Positions 57,351 to 64,000 of a stretch of 64,000 bases of DNA are shown here, in pieces (position 1 is the stretch's first letter; the number at the start of each line of letters is the position of its first letter). The notes below the pieces were generated by a model. That model was not told the origin of the DNA, searched no databases, and saw only the letters and a list, made by a program, of their open reading frames with translations. Made by a program: the position numbers and the translations under genes. Source of the DNA: Chitinivibrionales bacterium (GTDB lineage Bacteria > Fibrobacterota > Chitinivibrionia > Chitinivibrionales > FEN-1185); contig DATJAL010000049.1 of assembly GCA_035516255.1 (NCBI GenBank), positions 1 through 64,000 on the forward strand, read 5' to 3'.

Positions 57351-57668
57351 ATCCGGGCCTTTCCCAGTCCGATGGACGGAGATTGTTGTAAGGTTTAAAA
57401 GACCAAATAAAATATGTGTTTCCGTGAGGGGAGGGAATTGGAAATGCAATATATTGCGATTTGGGACAGGAGGGGTTAATACTAATTCAGGACTGCGGAA
57501 CGTATCCGGCGCGCAAGTTCCAAGCACCATGATTCAAGTTGCGGTAGGAAAAACACGGCCCGGAGTGCCGTGCCGCACGGAGAAATTTATTAAAGTCACA
57601 CGGCCCACTCGCCGCTTTCTTACGACCGCTGTCTGCTGACCGTTCATCGCTCAAATTATTTTCTTTTC
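57351..57668. other. Divergent intergenic region, 318 bases
   Basis: Separates the DUF2723 gene (minus) from the large radical SAM gene (plus). It contains a hairpin CACGGC-CCGGAGT-GCCGTG at 57554-57572 without a T tail, and AT-rich stretches that may hold promoters. No coding sequence was supported. Confidence 0.5.
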
Positions 57669-60188
57669 ATGTCTTCCTACGCCTCCTGGTACGAAACAAC
57701 CTACCCCTTCCTCACCGGCCACGGCCTCTGGCTTCGGGGCGGCGAACTTAACACGCTTTCCGTATCGGAATATGACAAAAGACCGTTCAAGATTCTCATC
57801 ACCCGGCTTTCCACCTACTTCGACACCGCGGAATCGTTTTCACACAAGGTGTTGTACCAGATCGCGCGAAGGCAGGGCTTGTTTCCTGACTTCGCCTTTC
57901 TCCCTCCTGTCAATGATGCGCCCGTCTTTTTGCGCGACGATGTGCCGTGGCTCATGGGGATTGGCACAAAACGCGGGCCGCGCGATTTTGACCTAATCGC
58001 CTTTTCAAACTCAATCGTGCAGGAACTGGTGAACGTGCCACTCATGCTCGAAAACAGCGGCATTCCGCCTGCCAAGAGCGCCCGGCTCACAGATCCTTCC
58101 GTTCCGCTGGTCATTCTCGGCGGATCAAACGCTTTACACACTTCGGTGTTTTTCACGCCCGAGCCTCCGGTTGACGGTATCTTTTTCGGCGAATCAACGG
58201 AATGCATTGCCGATATTTTTAAGACCTGTGCCGACGGGAAGAAAAAAGGACTTTCCAAGTCGGAAACACTGGAGCGACTCGAGAAAATCCCAGGATTCAT
58301 CCAGCCGGACAAGCCGAAAAAAACAAAACGGCATATTCAAACGGCGACGGATCTCAACAGCCTGCTCATTGACGCGCCGGTCTTCAATCTTGAAGGGCAG
58401 TACGGCACGGGAAACCTGCAGATCTCGGAAGGCTGCCCGTGCTTTTGCAGTTTCTGCAGCGAAAGTTATGTGCGCAAACCGTATCGCGAAGTACCGGCGG
58501 ACGATATCATCAAAGACGCCGGCCGGATGAAGGCCGGCATGGGACTTGACAAAGTCGAACTGTACAGCTTCAACTTCAACATGCACTCGGGCTTCGGCCG
58601 TATCCTGGGCGGCCTGGCCGATATTTTTCCCGCGATCGGCCTTAAGAGCCAGCGGTTCGACATGCTTGCGGCGCAGCCCGGCATGCTCCCGCTTCTGCAC
58701 GCGGCGGGAAAGACAAGCCTCACCTGCGGGCTGGAGGGCATATCGCCGCGCCTCCGGCGCTATCTGCACAAAAGCCTTTCGGAGGCCGACCTCGAAAAGA
58801 GCCTCGTTTCCATTCTTTCTTCGAAAATGCGCGAGCTTAAGATTTTTCTTCTGATCACCGGAAAGGAAGAAAAACAGGACTTTACTGATTTTGAAGCGTT
58901 GTTGCGCTTTATCAAGGAACACGCGGCCAAGGCCGCGCATGCCCCGCGCATCATTTTCTCGGCAACGCCGCTCGTGCGGTTCCCGTGGACGCCGCTTGAA
59001 TTCGAGGACGCGACCGGCCCTGACGCCCTTAAACCGGTGATCGCAGCCGTGCGCACGGCCGTTGAGAAGCACGGATTTGAATTCAGGATGTCAAGCGATG
59101 TCTGCGACTATCATTTGTCCCAAATACTTGCGCGCGTTTCTGATCCGGGGACGTATGATGCTTTACTTTCCGCAATCCGCGACACCGGCTATGTCTATTA
59201 CCGTTCCGTGCCCGCGTCATTCGTCAAATCATTTATTGACCGATGCGGCGCGCTTGGGATCCGGCCTGAATCGCTGACCGCCGGAAGTTCGCGCGGCGAC
59301 GACGATAAACCCTGGCTGACCTTTGAAACCGGCGTCGACCGGGCATTTCTTGTCAAACAGCACGGAGCCGCGCTGACGTTTGTTGATAAAGGATATTGCC
59401 TGGGGACGGTTGGATATGATGGAAAATGCCTGGCTTGCGGAGTGTGCGATGATAAAAGCCGCACGCTCATGACCGCTCAATGTCATAAAAGCACGCTTCA
59501 GGCATCAGTGCTATCCGAAAAAATGAAACTCTGGCAATCATCCAAAAAGGAAATCTCGTTTCTCGTTCATCTGAACGACCGCTGCCGCGGGCTGCCGCGC
59601 CAGAGCGCGGGCGCGGCGCTGGCACGCACCCTCATGATTACCGAACCGGATTTGGCCGGGTGTTACGCTGGGTTTGGCGGCTCCTTCTGGTCAAAAGGGA
59701 ATTCTTCCTGTTGGATAACCGGGGATGACATTATCACGCTTTTGTGGATTGGACGGGGCGTCGAACTCCTAGAAAATGGGTTGCCTCATCCGGCGCGTCT
59801 TTCACGAATAAACAAGGTGCTGGGAGATTGGGGGACGATCAAGAACATTGTTGATGAAAAACCATCCTCATGGTCGCTCTCCATCCGTTCACCCTTCCCT
59901 TTTGAGCCAAAAGTATGGTTTGCGGAAAAAGGACTTCCCTATATGTTACGGAAAACTGGGGACGGTGCGTATGTATTTGATTTCAGCGAAAAAGCTTTAA
60001 AGAAGAAGATTGTGAAATCGCTTGATCATAAAATGCTCATGGATGGAATGACAGAGCTTCGGATGACGGTGTTTGACAAATTCGATCCTGAGGAATTTAT
60101 CAAGGAAACATTTGGGTCCAAGAACGAAAACGATTGGGTGAGAATAAGAGTGGAATCGAAGGCTGGCAAAAAGAAATTAGATAGTTGA
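57669..60188 (+). CDS. Large radical SAM protein with B12-like N-terminus and extra CxxC motif
   Basis: 839 residues. Residues about 40-215 are a Rossmann-like part ('FKILITRLSTYFD', 'DFDLIAFSNSIVQEL', 'VPLVILGGSNALHTS', 'VDGIFFGESTECI'), of the kind that binds cobalamin in many radical SAM proteins, but no DxHxxG. The radical SAM Cys are in 'SEGCPCFCSFCSES' (CxxxCxxC, about 257-264). The barrel continues with 'FDMLAAQPGMLPLLHAAGKTSLTCGLEGISPRLRRYL'. Beyond it a long C-terminal part contains 'GKCLACGVCDD' (CxxC), which could bind a second cluster or zinc, then a 'NDRCRGLPRQSAGAALAR' region like the TIGR03936 domain found after such enzymes. No ribosome binding site is seen before the ATG. Substrate unknown. 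Confidence 0.75.
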   Translation: MSSYASWYETTYPFLTGHGLWLRGGELNTLSVSEYDKRPFKILITRLSTYFDTAESFSHKVLYQIARRQGLFPDFAFLPPVNDAPVFLRDDVPWLMGIGTKRGPRDFDLIAFSNSIVQELVNVPLMLENSGIPPAKSARLTDPSVPLVILGGSNALHTSVFFTPEPPVDGIFFGESTECIADIFKTCADGKKKGLSKSETLERLEKIPGFIQPDKPKKTKRHIQTATDLNSLLIDAPVFNLEGQYGTGNLQISEGCPCFCSFCSESYVRKPYREVPADDIIKDAGRMKAGMGLDKVELYSFNFNMHSGFGRILGGLADIFPAIGLKSQRFDMLAAQPGMLPLLHAAGKTSLTCGLEGISPRLRRYLHKSLSEADLEKSLVSILSSKMRELKIFLLITGKEEKQDFTDFEALLRFIKEHAAKAAHAPRIIFSATPLVRFPWTPLEFEDATGPDALKPVIAAVRTAVEKHGFEFRMSSDVCDYHLSQILARVSDPGTYDALLSAIRDTGYVYYRSVPASFVKSFIDRCGALGIRPESLTAGSSRGDDDKPWLTFETGVDRAFLVKQHGAALTFVDKGYCLGTVGYDGKCLACGVCDDKSRTLMTAQCHKSTLQASVLSEKMKLWQSSKKEISFLVHLNDRCRGLPRQSAGAALARTLMITEPDLAGCYAGFGGSFWSKGNSSCWITGDDIITLLWIGRGVELLENGLPHPARLSRINKVLGDWGTIKNIVDEKPSSWSLSIRSPFPFEPKVWFAEKGLPYMLRKTGDGAYVFDFSEKALKKKIVKSLDHKMLMDGMTELRMTVFDKFDPEEFIKETFGSKNENDWVRIRVESKAGKKKLDS

Positions 60189-60374
60189 CGGATTTAATTT
60201 CTTCTCAACTGCTCTCCGCGGGTGCGCCCAGCGAACGGGTGAATCTCGCGACTGTCGGCACCCGGCCGCACCCAGGAGGGGGTAGCGGAGGACCGGCTCG
60301 CTGGTATTACTATTTTTTTAACATGAAGCGAGACCGGGCCGCAGCGAGGGGGAAGCTTCCCCCACATGGAAATT

Positions 60375-61187
60375 TTATCGCTCTCCTTCTTCTTGATCTT
60401 CCCGCTCCGTCATCCGCAGCAATCCTTTGGTTGAGCTCTTTACAAACGCAATTATCGCCTCCACGTCCTTGTCGCCCGTGAAGTCGGCCGAAAGCCTGGC
60501 GCACGCCTCCGTCGCGGTGAGCCCGCTCCTGAACAGGATCTTGTACGCCCGTTTGATGTTCCGGCGCCGCTCCTCGGAAAATCCCGCGCGCGAAAGGCCG
60601 ATGCGGTTGATGCCCACCACGCGCATGGGGCCGGGCGCGGTGATGGCGAACGGAGCCACGTCCTTGATAATGAGGGAATACGCGCTGAGATGGCAGTAGT
60701 CGCCCACCTTGCGGAACTGGGTGATGGCGCAGGTGCCTCCGATGTTGACATGGTGGCCCAGCTCCACGTGGCCGGCGAGGTTGAGCGTGTTCGCCGCGAC
60801 GAGGTGGTCGCCGATGCGGCAGTCGTGCGCCACGTGGCAGTAGGCCATGAACAGGCAGTTGCTGCCGATCACGGTCTCGCCCGTTGCCATGGTACCGCGG
60901 TTGAGCGTGCAGAATTCGCGGATCGTGGTGTTCTCGCCGATGCGCAACAGGGTCTTCTCGCCGCCGAACTTCAGGTCCTGCGGCACCGACCCCAGGCACG
61001 CGCCCTTGAAGATCCTGCACTGCTTTCCCAGCCGCGTGCCGGCTGCGATCAGCGCATGCGGGCCGATCTCGCACCGGTCGCCGATCACCACGTCACCTTC
61101 GACCACGGCGTACGGCCCGATGGAGACATCGGCGCCGATGCTTGCGCCTTTGTCAACAATCGCGCTGGGATGGATGACGGCGGCCAC
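60375..61187 (-). CDS. lpxA: Acyl-ACP--UDP-N-acetylglucosamine O-acyltransferase
   Basis: 270 residues from a GTG at 61187 that overlaps the lpxC/fabZ stop (TAGTG). It begins [37 protein letters not shown], the left-handed beta-helix of hexapeptide repeats of LpxA. The catalytic His is in 'LFMAYCHVAHDCRIGDHLVAANTLNLAGHVELG', and the C-terminal helical domain 'RIGLSRAGFSEERRRNIKRAYKILFRSGL' is standard. It acylates UDP-GlcNAc in the first step of lipid A synthesis. It is the last gene of the cluster in this window. Confidence 0.96.
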   Translation of the reverse strand: MAAVIHPSAIVDKGASIGADVSIGPYAVVEGDVVIGDRCEIGPHALIAAGTRLGKQCRIFKGACLGSVPQDLKFGGEKTLLRIGENTTIREFCTLNRGTMATGETVIGSNCLFMAYCHVAHDCRIGDHLVAANTLNLAGHVELGHHVNIGGTCAITQFRKVGDYCHLSAYSLIIKDVAPFAITAPGPMRVVGINRIGLSRAGFSEERRRNIKRAYKILFRSGLTATEACARLSADFTGDKDVEAIIAFVKSSTKGLLRMTEREDQEEGER

Positions 61188-62569
61188 TAGATCGCGTCCC
61201 CCTTTTTCCCCAGCATGGCGAACAGCTCGGCCTCGCACACGAGCTTGTCGCCCACGTAACATTTTCCGCCGAACCGCATGGTGTTGCGCCGGTCCTGCAG
61301 GGTTTCCACCTCGATGCGCAGCACGTCGCCCGGTTTCACCCAGCCGCGGAAGCGCGCCTTGTCGATGCCGAGGAAGGCGATGGCGTTGCCCTTGTCGAAT
61401 TTCTTGCCGTGCAGGCCGATGATGCCGCCGGCCTGGGCCATGGCCTCGATCTGGAGCACGCCGGGCATGACGGGGTCGCCGGGGAAATGGCCCTGGAAAA
61501 ACGGCTCATTGTAGGTAACGTTCTTGACGGCCACGATTTTCTTGCGCGGCTCTATTTCGAGCACCCGGTCGATGAGCAGGAACGGGTACCGGTGCGGCAG
61601 GATCGCGCAGATCTCCTCAAACGGCACCGGCGACTCCCCGGCCTCCGTTTTCTTCTTCTTTTTCCTGAGGTACTCGCGGATCTTCTTCGCCATCTCGATG
61701 TTCGCGGCATGACCGGTGCGCGCCGCCTGGACGTGGCACAAGAGCGGCCTGCCGAGCAGGTAGAAGTCGCCGAGCATGTCCACCATCTTGTGGCGGGCCA
61801 GCTCGTTGGGGAAGCGCAGCTTGGTGCTGTTGACGAACCCGTTGTCCCCTTTTTCAATGGGCCCTTTCCAGTCGAACAGCTTGCGCATGTAGGAAATATG
61901 CTCGCGGGTGAGCTCGATGTCCTGCACCACCACCGCGTTGTCAAGCCGTCCCCCCTTGATGAGGCCGGACTCGCGCAGCTTCTCGATTTCCGACAGGAAG
62001 CAGAAGGTGCGCGCCGGCGCGAAATCATTCACGTAGTCATGCAACGCGAACAGCGTGGTGTGCTGCGCGCCCAGCGCCGGGTGGTTGTAGTCGATCATGA
62101 TGGTGGCGCGGAAATTGTTCGACGGCAGGATGCCGAAAGTGATGTTGTCCCTCATCTCAACCAGCATCGAGTCGTCGATCACGAGGATCTCCCGCTGCGA
62201 CTCCTGCTCGGCGATGCCGGCGCGCTGGATGAGTTCCACGAAGGGAAGCGCGCTGCCGTCCATGAGCGGGATTTCCGGCGCGTCAATCTCCACCCGGCAG
62301 TTGTCGATCTCGAGGCCGGCGAACGCGCTCATAAGGTGCTCCACCGAATGCACCTTCACGCCGTTCTTGCCGATGGTAGTGCCGCGGGCGATGTCCACCA
62401 CGTTGTCGATGTCGGCCTCGATCTCGGGGGAGTCCTTCACGTCGGCGCGCACGAACCTGATGCCATCGTTGTCGGGCGCGGGATGGAGCGTGACCTTGGT
62501 CATTTCCCCCATGTGAAGGCCTGTGCCGGAAAGGGAGACCGATTTCTGGATGGTGTGCTGGAGGGGCAT
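61187..62569 (-). CDS. lpxC/fabZ: Bifunctional LpxC deacetylase / FabZ dehydratase fusion
   Basis: 460 residues. LpxC part (1-about 305): '[14 protein letters not shown]', zinc His in '[17 protein letters not shown]', '[23 protein letters not shown]', and the third zinc ligand region '[29 protein letters not shown]'. A linker rich in Lys (about 300-315) leads to a FabZ part: '[22 protein letters not shown]', '[26 protein letters not shown]' (catalytic His and Glu). The fusion is known from Bacteroidota and Fibrobacterota. It couples the deacetylation of UDP-acyl-GlcNAc with supply of acyl-ACP. Confidence 0.96.
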   Translation of the reverse strand: MPLQHTIQKSVSLSGTGLHMGEMTKVTLHPAPDNDGIRFVRADVKDSPEIEADIDNVVDIARGTTIGKNGVKVHSVEHLMSAFAGLEIDNCRVEIDAPEIPLMDGSALPFVELIQRAGIAEQESQREILVIDDSMLVEMRDNITFGILPSNNFRATIMIDYNHPALGAQHTTLFALHDYVNDFAPARTFCFLSEIEKLRESGLIKGGRLDNAVVVQDIELTREHISYMRKLFDWKGPIEKGDNGFVNSTKLRFPNELARHKMVDMLGDFYLLGRPLLCHVQAARTGHAANIEMAKKIREYLRKKKKKTEAGESPVPFEEICAILPHRYPFLLIDRVLEIEPRKKIVAVKNVTYNEPFFQGHFPGDPVMPGVLQIEAMAQAGGIIGLHGKKFDKGNAIAFLGIDKARFRGWVKPGDVLRIEVETLQDRRNTMRFGGKCYVGDKLVCEAELFAMLGKKGDAI

Positions 62570-62749
62570 GGTACCTTGTCCTTGATCGATTTGTTAATTG
62601 GTTGACAGTTAGCAGTTTACGGTTGACGGCAATCCGTTTAAATTTTAGCAATCAGATGTCACCGGTCAGCGGTCAGAATCATTTTTTTACTTAACCTTTT
62701 CTTGGTTCCTCTAAGGTGATTTTCTTCACCCTTCACTCTTCACTCTTCA

Positions 62750-62786
62750 CTATTTCTTCTCCGTGTCCTCCGTGCCTCTGCGGCTA
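62750..62786. repeat. Dispersed repeat (CTCCGTGTCCTCCGTGCCTCTGCGG) forming the lpxD 3' end
   Basis: A copy of a repeat found in very many bacterial genomes. In the lpxD frame it encodes [11 protein letters not shown] plus the stop. Upstream of it (62700-62755) are TTCACTC-type tandem low-complexity repeats. Confidence 0.7.
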
Positions 62787-63802
62787 TTTTTTATTTCATC
62801 CAATTCCTTCCTTAGCTGCTTGATCTCCTTGAGCGCCTCGGGAAGCCGCATGGTGGCGGCCTCCAGCCTGCGCAAAGTCATGAAATCGCGGGAAGGAGAG
62901 CCGCTCACCTTCGCGCCGGCGGCAACGTCCTTCGCCACGCCCGACTGAGCATTGACAAATGCGTCATCTCCTATTTCATTATGGCCGGCGAACCCCGCCT
63001 GGCCGCCCACGATCACGCGCCTGCCGATTTTCGTGCTTCCCGAAATACCCGCCTGAGCCGCGATTGCGGTGTGCTCGCCGATGGCCACGTTATGCGCCAC
63101 CTGGATAAGGTTGTCGAGCTTCACGCCCGCCCCGATGACCGTGTCGCCGAGGGTGCCGCGGTCGATGGTGGTGCATGCGCCGATTTCCGCGCCGTCTTCG
63201 ATGACCACGGCCCCGAACGACGGGATGCGGATCCATGTTCCGGCCTCGCGGGCGTTGCCGAAGCCTTCGCTTCCGATCACGGCGCACGATTGTATGATCA
63301 CCCGGTTTCCGATTTTGCAATTCCTGCGGACCACGGCGCCCGAATCGATACGGCAGTCCTCGCCCACCGCGGCGCCGTTCTCGATGACGCAATGCGCGCC
63401 GATCACGGTTCCTTTACCGATGCGACATTTTTTTCCGACAACGGAGTACGGCCCCACGAACGCTGTCTCGTGCACAATCGCGGTCGGATGGATGAGCGCG
63501 GTGGGATGCTTCGGCCCGTCAAAAAGGGGCGACCGGTCTTCGAACAGCTGCGCGACCTTCGCAAACCCCGCATAGGGGTCGTCCACCTCGAGGCAGACCT
63601 TTCCCGCGACAGGCTTGCCTTTTGCGACTATGACCACTTTCGCCTGTGACTGCTCCGCAAACGGAAGGTACTTCGGACTGGAGACGAACGTGATGGAACG
63701 GCCGTCCGCGTCCTGCGGGTCCGCGATACGTTCGATAACGATGCCGCGGTGCCGTCCGTCGAGGCCGCACCCAAGCAGCTGCGCGATCCGCTCAAGCTCC
63801 AC
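62750..63802 (-). CDS. lpxD: UDP-3-O-(3-hydroxyacyl)glucosamine N-acyltransferase
   Basis: 350 residues from GTG 63802, 6 bases after skp, with AAGGA 10 bases upstream. N-terminal domain (1-100) with '[23 protein letters not shown]' and then hexapeptide repeats ('[30 protein letters not shown]', '[32 protein letters not shown]') with the catalytic His in 'IQVAHN'. C-terminus is a helical coiled part '[25 protein letters not shown]'. The last residues ('[11 protein letters not shown]') come from a dispersed repeat. It performs the third step of lipid A synthesis. Confidence 0.95.
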   Translation of the reverse strand: MELERIAQLLGCGLDGRHRGIVIERIADPQDADGRSITFVSSPKYLPFAEQSQAKVVIVAKGKPVAGKVCLEVDDPYAGFAKVAQLFEDRSPLFDGPKHPTALIHPTAIVHETAFVGPYSVVGKKCRIGKGTVIGAHCVIENGAAVGEDCRIDSGAVVRRNCKIGNRVIIQSCAVIGSEGFGNAREAGTWIRIPSFGAVVIEDGAEIGACTTIDRGTLGDTVIGAGVKLDNLIQVAHNVAIGEHTAIAAQAGISGSTKIGRRVIVGGQAGFAGHNEIGDDAFVNAQSGVAKDVAAGAKVSGSPSRDFMTLRRLEAATMRLPEALKEIKQLRKELDEIKNSRRGTEDTEKK

Positions 63803-63808
63803 GCCTGC

Positions 63809-64000
63809 CTAGTCCTTGTTGAGGATGTTGAGCACGCGCTCGGTGAGGTTGTAGGCCGGCTTAGCGAAGATCACTCCGCCCGCGCGGGCGTCCAGGATAA
63901 AATCGTAGTTTTCGTCTTTTGCGATCTTGTCGATGATTTTCTGTATCTTGTCGATGATCGGTTTGGTGAGCTCCTCGTTCTTCGAGAGCACCTCGCCCTT
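63809..64000 (-). CDS. skp: OmpH/Skp-type periplasmic chaperone, C-terminal part (runs off right edge)
   Basis: The visible 63 codons include 'DKIQKIIDKIAKDENYDFILDARAGGVIFAKPAYNLTERVLNILNKD', the C-terminal helix and last strand of OmpH/Skp proteins, which escort outer-membrane proteins from Sec to the BAM complex. Its stop is 6 bases before the lpxD start. In many Gram-negatives skp lies between bamA and lpxD, so bamA is expected to the right. Confidence 0.9.
   Translation of the reverse strand, partial: KGEVLSKNEELTKPIIDKIQKIIDKIAKDENYDFILDARAGGVIFAKPAYNLTERVLNILNKD

Noticed and set aside
60189-60374. A GC-rich stretch with a GGGGGAAGCTTCCCCC palindrome
   Set aside because: No T tail on either strand and no similarity to the element family; recorded only as a palindrome without assigned role.
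61409-62605. A 398-codon open frame antisense to lpxC/fabZ
   Set aside because: The opposite strand encodes an intact LpxC-FabZ enzyme; the antisense product is rich in His/Asp/Val with no family pattern.

Overview
The window reads as one stretch of a GC-rich, diderm bacterial chromosome, most likely a member of the Fibrobacterota or a close relative in the FCB group. This is inferred from four things: a protein matching the N-terminal half of the Fibrobacter-expanded TIGR02147 family (54.0 kb); an LpxC-FabZ fusion in an skp-lpxD-lpxC/fabZ-lpxA order (60.4-64.0 kb); several large secreted proteins with a C-terminal Por/T9SS-like sorting region (950-2686, 7331-9664, 32963-35164); and a eukaryotic-type HisA. 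No rRNA, tRNA, CRISPR array, phage or insertion sequence was recognised.

Region by region. 0-14 kb: a truncated radical SAM gene, a SpoIIAA-like protein, a secreted glycoside-hydrolase-like protein, a DsbA next to a cysteine-rich secreted peptide, RecD2 helicase, a 33-residue AURKAIP1/COX24-type ribosomal peptide, a secreted beta-helix protein, and two tandem membrane-anchored SGNH (CE6-like) esterases, the first split by a frameshift. 14-16 kb: a CsgG/TolB-like exported protein and a PAS protein. 16-26.5 kb: a minus-strand metal-resistance island. A CDF exporter under a NiCo (czcD) riboswitch with an overlapping terminator is followed by a Cys-rich periplasmic protein, CusC/CusB/CusA-like RND efflux, a YHS protein and a P1B Cu+/Ag+ ATPase. 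26.6-36.7 kb: a MORN-type lipoprotein, hisA, dCMP deaminase, rpiB, an ECF sigma/anti-sigma/Spy-like module, xerC/D, a VIT-like secreted protein coupled to an outer-membrane barrel, yjbQ and another barrel. 36.8-41.5 kb: rmlA, rmlC, a PlsC-type acyltransferase, a FabZ-like dehydratase, a flavoprotein-SCP2 fusion and an MNT/HepT toxin-antitoxin pair.

41.5-52.4 kb is the most unusual part. A tightly spaced minus-strand operon encodes a B12-type radical SAM protein fused to a ketosynthase and a cysteine-less ketosynthase; a second fused pair of the same kind; an acyl carrier protein; a GcvT-like protein; an acyltransferase-like protein; a DUF5946 protein; FabG; FabD; and a GIY-YIG-like protein. 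This looks like a dedicated type II fatty-acid/polyketide assembly line with a radical tailoring enzyme built into its synthase. The PlsC, FabZ-like and flavoprotein-SCP2 genes opposite it are plausible partners. No aryl polyene, flexirubin or ladderane hallmark was seen beyond the ketosynthase/radical SAM pairing, so the product is unknown.

52.5-64 kb: an AnmK-like kinase, the short TIGR02147 protein, a DUF2723 membrane protein with TPRs, a large radical SAM protein, and the lipid A cluster running off the right edge.

A family of GC-rich palindromic elements with GGCGTT-type ends is scattered between genes (2.8, 7.1, 28.4, 54.4 kb; partial at 52.5 kb). Several widely known short repeats also occur, two of which have become part of the 3' ends of coding sequences.
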